DNA of 50,024 nt from the NCBI GenBank assembly GCA_002478115.1, contig DLMH01000092.1, forward strand, positions 605 through 50,628, in the 5' to 3' direction. Origin of the DNA: Candidatus Acidiferrum typicum. Lineage in GTDB: Bacteria > Acidobacteriota > Terriglobia > Acidiferrales > UBA7541. The first letter of the stretch is position 1, and every line of letters starts with the position of its first letter. Made by a program: the position numbers and the translations under genes. The notes beneath the pieces are model-generated. The model saw nothing but the letters and a program-made list of their open reading frames with translations, was not told the DNA's origin and made no database searches. Positions 41,796 through 49,869 of this stretch are shown here, one piece after another.

Positions 41796-42247
41796 CGTAG
41801 GTCCTCTGCGTGGACGCCCGCCGGCAACATCTGAGGAACGTACACTTTTCCCGTAAATGACCTCATATGCCCCGCTATTTGGACCACCAATCCGGGTTGC
41901 TGGATTAGCAACGGACCGTGGTCGCGGCGATGGGCTCGCTGAGTCTGAACAGCTTGCGCATACTGGTCGAAATACGTGCCCAAAAGTTGGCGCAAGTCCG
42001 GATGGAAGGGTCCTTGCCAGGTAACGGCAAAGACCTTTCCGGCGGGCGAGACATATTCCTTTACGGCTACGCCGGTCGATGCTTGAATCTCATGTACCGT
42101 GTATGAATCGCCGCTGGTGGTCTGCAGGGTGCCTTGCATCTTTGCCTGATCTGCCTGCACCGATGTAAAGTCACCGCCCAAAGAGGCTGACAGAGGAAAG
42201 GGCAGAGCAAGAATCACGAATATGCCGTGTATTATTCTCGATTTCAT
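41792..42247 (-). CDS. DUF2844 secreted protein
   Basis: A 151-residue protein with a signal peptide (IIHGIFVILALPFPLSASLGG). Conserved segments YTVHEIQASTGVAVKEYVSP and GKVFAVTWQGPFHPDLRQLLGTYF identify DUF2844. It is translated first in the operon and its stop overlaps the DUF3443 start (ATGA). The pair is recurrent in proteobacteria and acidobacteria, suggesting a chaperone, substrate or inhibitor for the aspartic-protease-like partner, but the function is unknown. Downstream of its start, 42248-42719 shows no gene and only a weak relative of the 34982 palindrome near 42517. Confidence 0.82.
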   Translation of the reverse strand: MKSRIIHGIFVILALPFPLSASLGGDFTSVQADQAKMQGTLQTTSGDSYTVHEIQASTGVAVKEYVSPAGKVFAVTWQGPFHPDLRQLLGTYFDQYAQAVQTQRAHRRDHGPLLIQQPGLVVQIAGHMRSFTGKVYVPQMLPAGVHAEDLR

Positions 42248-42719
42248 AGCGTGAGCTCTATTTTGGCTACAAGCTGTTGCACAAACCAGGTTCGTCCCAA
42301 TGGAAGCAATCCGGAATTTCCGAACACTATTTCGGCTTACGGCTCGTCTATGCCGCTTGTGGTGGGAGGGCCGGGATCCTTCGTAGCATGCTTCCCGATA
42401 GCTGCCGCGTGGGGTGTCCTCACCGCACTTAGACTTGCATAAATACTGATGAAGAATGCCACCTGATGGTTGCTTGGGGAGAGTTCATCTACAAAGGCAC
42501 CAGAACCCAGGGGGGCACGATCCCGACGGGAGTCGGGAGAGGTGTATCGTGCCGCTGCGGGCGGAATAATTGGGCGAGGTGACAAAGAGTACAATCGGGA
42601 TGCTGCGGGGGGACGGTGGGTGGAGCACCCTTGGCAAGCTGGCCAGGGGTGGGTGCCGCACCCTTGGTTCATAAGGGTGCGGACTTTGACTTTCCCCCTT
42701 CCGTCGCTCCTCGTTCCCG

Positions 42720-43057
42720 CCTCGTACCGGATTCTAAATTAGTACCCACTAAATTATAGTAGACAAACGGTAAATAATGTGCTATCCTTCACCCGCTACG
42801 CTGAGGGGACGCTGCTCTTGTGCCATTTCGGGCCTCCCCACACTCTCATCCGGACCGAAAAATCCACTAACTCCTTTGTTTCCCCTATATCCACGAAATT
42901 CTCCCGTAAACCCTTTGTTTCCCCTACATACGCAAAAACAGGGGGGGTGTCTGTTATCGGCATGGTAACGTGTCTAAAATATGTCGGCGCGCCGACATTT
43001 CCGTATCGAACGGGAACGCGGTGATGCGTGGAGATTCTGTAGGTGCGGGGCTTCAGG
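42720..43057 (+). repeat. Long non-coding repeat element, copy 2
   Basis: Diverged copy of 40078-40427: promoter TAGACA (42760), 17 bases, TATCCT (42783); GGGGACGCTGCTCTTGTGCC; two 39-base units beginning at 42868 and 42907 (TAA..CC(T)TTTGTTTCCCCTA(T/C)AT); ATGTCGGCGCGCCGACAT at 42981-42998. The unit cores differ from those in copy 1 but are the same within this copy. The element abuts the hypothetical gene at 43067 at its right end. Confidence 0.75.
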
Positions 43058-43066
43058 GTGATTGAG

Positions 43067-43504
43067 ATGCTGCACAGCGAACACATCCGCGGGTCATCGA
43101 AGGAGATGAAGCGGGCATCGGTGCTGTTGGCTCTGGATGCGGCCGGCATTTCGGTGGACGAAGTGCTGCAGGACGCGAATGTGCGTCAGGAGGCCATCGA
43201 CGCCCACGAGGCCGGGCAGCGGAAACAGTTCGAGGCACTCCTGGCGCGGAAGGCGGAGGGAAATATTCAAATTCAGGCGGAGCTGGAACGCGTGAAAACG
43301 CGCTATGGGGAACGTCTGCGGCGCAACCTGGACGGGATGGCGCGGGAGAAGGCCACGTTTGGCAATTGGTTGACGCTGAAACAGCAGGAATCGCAGAGCA
43401 TGGCGGAAGCGGTGGCGTTGTGCCTGAAACCGCCGGTGAGCGAGCCAGCGAGCAGTGCGCTTCCGGAAGATAGCCTGGTCAACGCCAGCACCAAGCCGGT
43501 GTAG
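43067..43504 (+). CDS. Hypothetical coiled-coil-type protein
   Basis: A 145-residue protein from MLHSEHIRGSSKEMKRASVLLAL. It is charged, mostly helical (AHEAGQRKQFEALLARKAEG, QAELERVKTRYGERLRRNL, DGMAREKATFGNWL) with a coiled-coil look between residues 45 and 110, then a Pro/Ser-rich tail. No family is recognised. The native 5' end may be lost, because the long repeat element ends ten bases upstream and no clear ribosome site is seen. It converges with the gene at 43534. Confidence 0.5.
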   Translation: MLHSEHIRGSSKEMKRASVLLALDAAGISVDEVLQDANVRQEAIDAHEAGQRKQFEALLARKAEGNIQIQAELERVKTRYGERLRRNLDGMAREKATFGNWLTLKQQESQSMAEAVALCLKPPVSEPASSALPEDSLVNASTKPV

Positions 43505-43533
43505 TTCCGTCGTCGGCCGACGCGCGAGTAAGA

Positions 43534-43974
43534 TTATGAGAAAAGGAAATCGCGCAAGTCTGATCCCTCGCGGTGCCGGGTTTGCAAGATTTTCCAGTAA
43601 ATCGAATTCCGAACACTCTTCACGCGAAGGCGGAATTCCGTGGCAGGCGCCCTCATTTTAAGGCCGCCAGACTTGGGCATCAGAGAGCGTTGAGCCTCGT
43701 TAGCATCACTGGGGACCCAGACAAAGCAGCAGGTGGCGTTCTCGAACTTGCAAAGAGCCGCGAACATCACACCCAACTTCGCGGCCATTCCACGGTCGTA
43801 GTTTTCATGTGCACGTGCGACGCCGATCTCAGGCGGTTGCGACCTAATGTAAAGAGCACGTCCTGGAATAAGCACCGCATCTGCTGGGGATAGCCAGATG
43901 ATTTGTTCTGGCAATCCTGCGTTCCGGAGGAATTCCCGGAAAGTAGCCATTGCATCTTTGAAGTTGTCTGGCAT
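43534..43974 (-). CDS. Hypothetical protein
   Basis: A 146-residue protein (MPDNFKDAMATFREFLRNAG, then PEQIIWLSPADAVLIPGRALYIR and CCFVWVPSDANEAQRSLMPK) with an alpha/beta look and no signal or membrane segment. No family is recognised. It lies 6 bases downstream of rnr on the same strand and may be its operon partner. It is retained for its good length and position. Confidence 0.55.
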   Translation of the reverse strand: MPDNFKDAMATFREFLRNAGLPEQIIWLSPADAVLIPGRALYIRSQPPEIGVARAHENYDRGMAAKLGVMFAALCKFENATCCFVWVPSDANEAQRSLMPKSGGLKMRAPATEFRLRVKSVRNSIYWKILQTRHREGSDLRDFLFS

Positions 43975-43980
43975 GCGGAC

Positions 43981-46485
43981 TTAGCCTTGGCTGACGAGGG
44001 CGAATTCGACGCGGCGGCGCATGGGGTCGATGCGTTCGGCGCGCACGCGGATGCGATCGCCGAGTTTCCAAACGAGCGGAGTGGCGGGTTGGCGGCGGCT
44101 GGAGCGGCTGCGGCGCGCGCCGCCGGATTCCCCCATGGCCACGATGGCGCGATCACTCTCGCGAAAGACGCAGCGAGCGCCGGCGGCTTCTTCGAGGGCG
44201 CCGATGGGGAGTAGGCCCTCGATAAAGAGATCGAGAAGCTCGACGAAGCAGCCGTATTTCTGAACGGAGATGATGAGGCCATCGAACTCGTCGCCGAGAC
44301 GCTGCTCCATGTATTGCGCGGTTTTCCAGGTGATGAGTTCGCGCTCGGCGGAAGCGGCACGGCGCTCGGTCTCCGAGGTTTCCGCGGCGATTTCCTCGAG
44401 ATGTTGCTGGGAGTAGAGCGTGGCTTCGGCGCCAACCACGGGCTTGATGAACGAGGGCGGCGCGGCGTCCGGATGAGCGATGGCCCATTTCAGGATGCGA
44501 TGGACGATGAGATCGGGATAACGGCGAATGGGCGAAGTGAAGTGGGTGTATTCGTCGAAGCCAAGCGCAAAGTGGCCGAGTGAATCGGCGGAGTAGCGCG
44601 CCTGCTTCAGCGAACGCAGCATGAGATAGGAGAGGATGTGTTCTTCGGGCTTGCCGGCGAGCTTTTGCACCAGATTCTGGTAATGCTGGGGTGTGATGCG
44701 GAGATCGGCAGCGGGCAGAGCGACGCGCTGCTGGCGCTCGCGGCCTTTGCCGTAGGAATCGGGGCGGCCGGCTTTTGCAGGGGCGGGCACGCGGCCGTGG
44801 TGCACGGCGACTTCGCGCTGGTGGAGATCCTCGACGCCAAGGGAATAGCCGAAGGCGCGGGCGAGCTCCTCGAATTCCAAGACCTTGCGGGCATCGGGTT
44901 TTTCGTGGACGCGATGGAGCGACTTGATGGCGCGGGAATTGAGCTGATGATCGACGGCGCGATTGGCGGCGAGCATAAACTCCTCGATGATGCGGTGGGC
45001 GATGTTGCGCTCGCTGCGGGAGACGCCGGTTATCTGCTGTTGTTCATCGAAGGAGATGACCGGCTCAGGGAGATCGAAGTCGATGGAACCATTTTCAGCG
45101 CGGCGGGCGTTGAGAAGAAGGGCGAGGCCCTTCATCGCGCGGAAATGATGGTTGAGTTGGGAGTAGCGCGCGGTCATTTCCGGATCGCCTTCGAGGACTT
45201 TGTTGACGTTGGTGTAGGTCATGCGCTCGATGGAGCGGATGATGCCGGGCACCATCCAGGAGTTGAGCACGCGTCCGGCGGCATCGAAATGCATGATGGC
45301 GCTGAGGACGAGGCGCTCTTCGCGGGGATTGAGCGAGCACATGCCGTTGGAGAGAGCTTCAGGAAGCATGGGAACGGCGCGATCGATGAAGTAGACGGAA
45401 TTGCCGCGGAGGCGGGCTTCGCGATCGAGAGGCGACTCGGGACGAACGTAGTGGGCGACGTCGGCGATGTGCACCTGAAGGAGCCAGCCGCCGTCTTCGC
45501 GGCGCTCGACGTAAACGGCGTCGTCGAAGTCGCGGGCGGTTTCGCCGTCAATGGTGACGATGGGGAGTTCGCGGAAATCTTCCCGGCCGGCGCGGTCGCT
45601 TTCGGAAACGGGCAAGGCGAGGCGCTCGGACTCCTGCAGAACTTCGCTGGGGAAGGAATGGGGAAGATGATGTTTGCGAATGATGATTTCGGTATCCACA
45701 CCGAGATCGCCGGGACGGCCAAGGATTTCGATGACGCGTCCGGTGGGCGAAGCGCCGGCGCGCGGATAGCGGAGGAGTTCGACGTTGACGACGGCGCCGT
45801 CGAGCTTCGGGATGTGCGGGAGGCGCTTGTGGCGCGTGGAGTCCTTGGCGGTAGGAAGAAGCTGTTCGCGGAGAGCGGGAGAGAGTTCTTCGCCGGCTAT
45901 AAGCTCGATGTCATGCTGGACGCGCGGGTCAAACGGCGCAACGACACTGCCGCGCGAGGTGTAGTGGAACTGGCCGACGATGGAGGGATGCGCGCGGCCG
46001 ACGATGCGCACAATACGGCCTTCGGCGCGGCGGGCGCCGGAGTGGCCGCTGAGTCGGTTGATCTTGGCGACGACGTGATCGCCGTGCATGGCGTCTTCGA
46101 CGGAGTCGCGCGGAATGAAAATGTCGCCATCCACATTGGGAAGAGCGACATCAGGAACGACGAAACCGTAGCCATCCTGATGGAGAACGAGGCGGCCCTT
46201 GATTTCGTCGCGGGAGGCGGCTTTCTGTTGGACGATTTTCTCGGGACGAGGTTCGGGAGCGGGGGCGGGATCGCGTTGCGAGCGGCGGAGAAGGAAGCGC
46301 CCGTGGGAAAGTTCCTCGACGAGGCCGCGAGTTTGGAGTTTGGCGAGCATCTGGAGGAGGGGGCGGCGGTTACCTTTTTTCACATGGAGGCTGCGGGAAA
46401 GGTCCTCGATGGAGACGGGGTCATTTCTAAGTTGAAGAAAACGAAGGATATTGTCGGTACTCAGGTGGGAGGGACGAGGAGGCAT
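43981..46485 (-). CDS. rnr: Ribonuclease R
   Basis: An 834-residue 3'-5' exoribonuclease. The N-terminal winged helix (1-70), two cold-shock OB domains (GRLVLHQDGYGFVVPDV near 95), the RNB catalytic core with DGETARDFDDAVYVER near 310-325 (metal aspartates), and LSYLMLRSLKQARYSADSLGHFAL and YTHFTSPIRRYPDLIVHRILK typical of RNase R. A C-terminal S1 domain (FDGLIISVQKYGCFVELLD) and a basic tail follow. It degrades structured RNA without a helicase. The long frames on the opposite strand (up to 630 codons) are antisense to it and not genes. Confidence 0.96.
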   Translation of the reverse strand: MPPRPSHLSTDNILRFLQLRNDPVSIEDLSRSLHVKKGNRRPLLQMLAKLQTRGLVEELSHGRFLLRRSQRDPAPAPEPRPEKIVQQKAASRDEIKGRLVLHQDGYGFVVPDVALPNVDGDIFIPRDSVEDAMHGDHVVAKINRLSGHSGARRAEGRIVRIVGRAHPSIVGQFHYTSRGSVVAPFDPRVQHDIELIAGEELSPALREQLLPTAKDSTRHKRLPHIPKLDGAVVNVELLRYPRAGASPTGRVIEILGRPGDLGVDTEIIIRKHHLPHSFPSEVLQESERLALPVSESDRAGREDFRELPIVTIDGETARDFDDAVYVERREDGGWLLQVHIADVAHYVRPESPLDREARLRGNSVYFIDRAVPMLPEALSNGMCSLNPREERLVLSAIMHFDAAGRVLNSWMVPGIIRSIERMTYTNVNKVLEGDPEMTARYSQLNHHFRAMKGLALLLNARRAENGSIDFDLPEPVISFDEQQQITGVSRSERNIAHRIIEEFMLAANRAVDHQLNSRAIKSLHRVHEKPDARKVLEFEELARAFGYSLGVEDLHQREVAVHHGRVPAPAKAGRPDSYGKGRERQQRVALPAADLRITPQHYQNLVQKLAGKPEEHILSYLMLRSLKQARYSADSLGHFALGFDEYTHFTSPIRRYPDLIVHRILKWAIAHPDAAPPSFIKPVVGAEATLYSQQHLEEIAAETSETERRAASAERELITWKTAQYMEQRLGDEFDGLIISVQKYGCFVELLDLFIEGLLPIGALEEAAGARCVFRESDRAIVAMGESGGARRSRSSRRQPATPLVWKLGDRIRVRAERIDPMRRRVEFALVSQG

Positions 46486-46598
46486 GGCTTAGCCCTTTCT
46501 GTGAGCGAGGCGGCTGCAGCCCAATTCTAGTCAGTTTTTTGAAAATAGTTGAAACCTTTTTCGCGCCAGAGGGGTTACACTGTCAGGCCAACACACGA

Positions 46599-46691
46599 CC
46601 AACTAGCCGCCCTCCGTCAGGCTGGTTGGATTCCCCGAAAGGGGAATATGAGGGAGGCGGGAAGACCTGGCCTGCCTCCCTTACTTTTTTT
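46599..46691 (+). ncRNA. Candidate structured RNA ending in an intrinsic terminator
   Basis: Three consecutive hairpins. Stem 1 pairs CCAACTAGCC (46599-46608) with GGCTGGTTGG (46620-46629). Stem 2 is ATTCCCC/GGGGAAT with a GAAA tetraloop (46630-46647). Stem 3 pairs AGGGAGGC (46651-46658) with GCCTCCCT (46674-46681) and is followed by a seven-T run. No coding gene precedes it on this strand, so it is either a small RNA or a leader/attenuator left from the Crp region. No known Rfam class was recognised and its 5' end is undefined. Confidence 0.45.
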
Positions 46692-46802
46692 CGCGCGGAA
46701 TTCCCAAAAATCCAAGAATGATTGCGCTCGAGACGCGAGCTCCCGATCCTTAGTAGCGGATCAGTTTCCGATTATGCGACGAACGAAACCGGTTGCGTTT
46801 TA

Positions 46803-47030
46803 GCGAGGTCATCCGGCAATATAATCGCAAGATTGGGCTGAAATCGTCTACCGATAGTGTTCGATACCCTACAGACAGCAATCCTCCTTCGCAGTTAGAT
46901 TGTGTTTGACGGCTCACCTGGCTGCGATGGTCAAAGAACTCAAAATGTAAAGGTGCCCGTATTCGATGCGCAAGCTTTTCTCGATTCGGCCGGTGTGGCA
47001 AGAAAAGTTGTGGAATATCGAAGATCACGG
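46803..47030 (+). pseudogene. Decayed duplicate of the junction between the two Crp/Fnr genes
   Basis: The sequence aligns along its whole length with 48787-49018: the end of the first Crp gene (QYNRKIGLK, but with the stop lost), the spacer GTGTTCGATACCC, and the start of the second (MVKELK). A one-base deletion and TAA (CTCAAAATGTAA versus CTCAAGAAGGTG) disrupt the second frame at its beginning. Fragments of both genes therefore survive here as a direct repeat, likely the scar of a tandem duplication with later deletion. Confidence 0.85.
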
Positions 47031-47131
47031 CTGACATCTTCTCGATCGTTCAAGGTGTTTCGGAGCTTCCCCATGAGTTGGCTGAGCTTCGCAAGACAGC
47101 CGAGGTCTCAGCCGGAGGTTCGACTTCATGA
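47030..47131 (+). pseudogene. C-terminal fragment of an unidentified gene
   Basis: Right after the Crp duplicate, one frame reads ADIFSIVQGVSELPHELAEL and RKTAEVSAGGSTS to TGA at 47129-47131, helical and charged, ending in ATGA overlap with the zinc-ribbon gene. Its 5' part is missing where the Crp duplicate ends, suggesting a deletion fusion. No family is assigned. Confidence 0.35.
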
Positions 47132-47346
47132 TTGCGCAGGTACAAATCGAAAGGCATGCTAGTTCACTCATTCAGCGGCTAGGTTTCTCCACTCACAGTC
47201 ACCGCCATTGCCCTTACTGCCATTCTCATGGTCTCTATCGGGAGAACCGAAAGGGCCTTGTATGGGGTTTATCTGTCGTCGGATTGCGGCCTTATCGCTG
47301 CCTAGATTGTGAGAGAGTGCACCTTGGTTTTTGCTTCAGACGTTGA
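47128..47346 (+). CDS. Small zinc-ribbon protein
   Basis: A 72-residue protein with CPYCHSHGLYR at residues about 30-40 and RPYRCLDCERVHLGF later, i.e. two CxxC pairs of a zinc ribbon separated by about 24 residues. GGAGG lies nine bases before ATG 47128, and the ATG overlaps the stop of the preceding coding fragment, which suggests former operon coupling. Similar small ribbons are common in Acidobacteriota, of unknown role. It could bind nucleic acids or act as a redox-sensing fragment. Confidence 0.5.
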   Translation: MIAQVQIERHASSLIQRLGFSTHSHRHCPYCHSHGLYRENRKGLVWGLSVVGLRPYRCLDCERVHLGFCFRR

Positions 47347-48108
47347 CGGACATTTGATCCTTCAGCGTGGTCAAAAGTAAGTTTCTGGGGGAATTGAGTT
47401 CCGTGTGACTCAGGTCACTGAGTAAAATGTCACGATTTGACACACGTGCTTCTGGAGTTTCGACGGCCCCGAGGACTTTTCAATTTTACGGCAAGTAGAT
47501 GAGCAGTCTCTCTCGGGCGGGGACGAGATTGCAAGTCTAGCAGCTTGTCGTAAGCGGGGGGCTCCTATCTACAAGGGTGGGAGCTCCCTTTAACAAGTTC
47601 TCAAGATTCATGACCAGAATCCGCGACTTTGAGATTGGGAAAGATTAGGGAAAAAACTTAAAACCTCAAGACACCAGCTAAATTGCACAGACTCAATGGG
47701 CCACATGTTCTAATACGTGCTCTTAAGATGAAGGTCGAGCGCGGTGGGCGGCCCCTGCAATCAGGTGCCAAGCGGGAACCTCTTCCGAGTTGTCCGGTAA
47801 CCCGACGTGCCAAGTGAATCGTGAGGCAAGTCGTTGCGCGCTGCTTCCGGATTTGGGTGCTTCGTTTTTGGCTCACGCTTTTTCAAGCGCTTGCACAGGT
47901 TCTAGCAGGGTCAATGCAGCGCGGCGCGATTCAGGCACGGCTGGGAGCAATATGCCAAACTTCGGATCCCAGTTGTGGTTTAATTCAGACCTGTGTTCTA
48001 GGGTAGATGTCTACAGTGCAGGCTGCGACAGCCGGAGCCCCTGCAGTTAAGCCGGTTTTTGCGCACGGTGGGAGCAACGTTGTTGCTAAAAGGAGAGACT
48101 TTCAAATC
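47347..48108. promoter_or_regulatory. Gene-free spacer with a Crp-type palindrome
   Basis: No credible gene was found; the frames open here have no family look. TGTGACTCAGGTCACT at 47404-47419 fits the CRP/FNR consensus TGTGA-N6-TCACA with one mismatch. It lies 705 bases before the Crp gene start, so its target is unclear. AGGAGA at 48090-48096 precedes ATG 48109. Confidence 0.4.
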
Positions 48109-48834
48109 ATGCAGCCGAACGAACGGACAACCGCTGCGGGGAACCGAGTAGGCAACAGGATCCTTTTATCAATTTCCGACAAGGAGTACGCCCTAATTCG
48201 TCCTCACCTAGAATTTCTGAGTATGCCTCACCATCTTAGTCTCTACGAACCGGGCCGACCGCTAGAGTTTGTGCATTTCCCGAACACAGGTATGGTGTCT
48301 CTTGTAATTGCGACCGAAGATGGAAAGACTGTTGAAGTAGGGGAGGTTGGCAGGGAAGGGTTTGCAGGGATACAGGCGGCGGTTGGCATAAACAGGAACC
48401 AAGTGCGCGAGATCGTACAAATCGCAGGAGACGGGTTCAGGGTGAGAATTAGCGCATTGCAAAGCGTCTTGCAATCAGCTCCAGAGCTTCAACGGATTCT
48501 GACTCGCTATGCGGTAGTTCAGGGGATGCAATTCGCACAAACAGCTGCGTGTAATCGGCTCCACAATATTGAACAGCGCCTCGCACGCTGGCTACTCATC
48601 ACTCAGGACAGAGTGGATTCCCCGACGCTCGCGATCACCCACGATTTCCTTGCGACGATGTTAGGGACGGACCGTCCCACCGTAAGCCTGGCAGCTGGTA
48701 TTTTGCAGAACAAGCAGATTATCGAGTACACGCGTGGCGCGGTGCAGATTCTGAGCCGCACGAAACTCGAAGCGTGCGCTTGCGAGTGTTACGAAGTTAT
48801 CCAGCAGTATAATCGCGAGATTGGACTGAAATAG
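48109..48834 (+). CDS. Crp/Fnr-family regulator, cyclic-nucleotide-type sensor (copy 1)
   Basis: A 241-residue regulator from ATG 48109 (AGGAGA upstream); the frame is open from 48007 but that segment is not family-like. ILLSISDKEYALIRPHLEFL opens the cNMP-binding-like beta-barrel, with the LYEPGRPLEFVHFPNTGMVSLV roll and VEVGEVGREGFAGI. The C-terminal HTH (TLAITHDFLATMLGTDRPTVSLAAGIL) uses LGTDRPTVS as recognition helix region. The HTH and barrel match the proteins annotated as Crp/Fnr in Acidobacteriota that lack Fe-S cysteines. The second regulator follows after about 80 bases. Confidence 0.85.
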   Translation: MQPNERTTAAGNRVGNRILLSISDKEYALIRPHLEFLSMPHHLSLYEPGRPLEFVHFPNTGMVSLVIATEDGKTVEVGEVGREGFAGIQAAVGINRNQVREIVQIAGDGFRVRISALQSVLQSAPELQRILTRYAVVQGMQFAQTAACNRLHNIEQRLARWLLITQDRVDSPTLAITHDFLATMLGTDRPTVSLAAGILQNKQIIEYTRGAVQILSRTKLEACACECYEVIQQYNREIGLK

Positions 48835-48914
48835 TCTACCGCTAGTGTTCGATACCCTGCAGACAGTAATCCTCCTTCGGAGTTAGATTGGATTGGAGGT
48901 GTGATCTGGCTGCG

Positions 48915-49583
48915 ATGGTCAAAGAACTCAAGAAGGTGAAGGTGCCCGTTTTCGATGCGCAAGCTTTTCTCGATTCGGCCGGTGTGGCGAGAAAAGTTGT
49001 GGAATATCGAAGATCACAGAAGATTTACTCTCAAGGTGCTCCCGCCACGAATGTGATGTACGTTCAAAAAGGCGGCGTAAAGCTCTCCGTTGTCAATGAG
49101 ATCGGCAAAGAAGCAGTCCTGGCGATACTGGGACCAGGTGACTTTTTTGGTGAGGGGGGCATGGCAGGTCAGTCTGTTCGAATGGGGACGGCGACCGCGA
49201 TTACACTCACGAGTTTGCTCGTTATCGAGAAAAACGAGATGATGCGCGTGCTCCACGCTGAACATGCTTTCTCCGACCGCTTCGTGTCTTATATGCTTTC
49301 ACGAAACATCCGAATCGAGGAGGATTTGATCGATCAGCTTTTTAACTCCAGCGAGAAACGACTGGCGCGGACTCTTTTGCTGCTCGCTCGGTACGGCAAG
49401 GAACCCCAACCAGAAAAGATGCTTCCCAAAGTTTCCCAGGAGATGCTGGCGGAAATGATTGGCACAACGCGCTCCCGGGTCAACTTTTTCATGAACAAAT
49501 TCAGAAAACTTGGCTTCATTCAATACAACAATGGCGGACTTCAGGTCCACAGTTCCCTCCTAAGTGTTGTCCTGCACGAGTAA
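48915..49583 (+). CDS. Crp/Fnr-family regulator (copy 2)
   Basis: A 222-residue regulator. ATG 48915 is preferred (MVKELKKVKVPVFDAQAFLDSAG); the frame is open from a TTG at 48888. The beta-roll has IYSQGAPATNVMYVQKGGVKLSVV, and GDFFGEGGMAGQ is the phosphate-binding-cassette-like segment. The C-terminal HTH shows MLAEMIGTTRSRVNFFMNKFRKLGFI, with TTRSRVNFFMNKF as the recognition helix typical of CRP-like proteins. It is tandem with copy 1 but only distantly similar. A decayed fragment of this very junction lies at 46803. No obvious terminator follows within the window. Confidence 0.88.
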   Translation: MVKELKKVKVPVFDAQAFLDSAGVARKVVEYRRSQKIYSQGAPATNVMYVQKGGVKLSVVNEIGKEAVLAILGPGDFFGEGGMAGQSVRMGTATAITLTSLLVIEKNEMMRVLHAEHAFSDRFVSYMLSRNIRIEEDLIDQLFNSSEKRLARTLLLLARYGKEPQPEKMLPKVSQEMLAEMIGTTRSRVNFFMNKFRKLGFIQYNNGGLQVHSSLLSVVLHE

Positions 49584-49683
49584 GCACCAACTTTCGCGCT
49601 TATCGGAAAGCGGCATACTTCCAGATCACTATTGGTAAGAGGGTTTACCACTGCATAATTCGAATTGTTGGTCGGAAGGGAAT

Positions 49684-49869
49684 TTATCGACGTCCAGGAC
49701 CGCGGGGAATTCTTTTCTCAATCACTTCAGCGGCGGAAAGCTTCCGGTCTACGTGTGGTTCTGAGCGCGGGGCACCTGAATGCAAAACACAACGCTCCCC
49801 GGCAGCGGCACCACAGGTAGGACAGGGGACGGCGATCAACTGTTTTGCCGTCAGGTCGCGCATCTTCAT
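49684..49869 (-). CDS. Small zinc-binding protein
   Basis: A 61-residue protein from ATG 49869 (MKMRDLTAKQL). VPCPTCGAAAGERCVLHSGAPRSEPHVDRK combines CxxC with a later Cys and HxD, a compact zinc site seen in many short acidobacterial proteins; function unknown. Upstream in-frame codons to 49935 (MVGAHSV) are less plausible. It is convergent with the second Crp gene. The remainder to the window end shows no gene. Confidence 0.55.
   Translation of the reverse strand: MKMRDLTAKQLIAVPCPTCGAAAGERCVLHSGAPRSEPHVDRKLSAAEVIEKRIPRGPGRR

Noticed and set aside
40238..42945. CRISPR array in the 39-base repeats
   Set aside because: Only two units per element, no equal spacers and no cas genes.
40156..43024. 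Small plus- or minus-strand proteins within the two long repeats (LRGRCSCAISG.. and VGAPTYFR..)
   Set aside because: Start codons and lengths are not conserved between the two copies, and stop codons differ, so coding is not supported at present.
44638..46530. 630-codon plus-strand frame opposite RNase R
   Set aside because: It is fully antisense to rnr, which has complete family motifs; the long frame is a by-product of GC-rich codon use.
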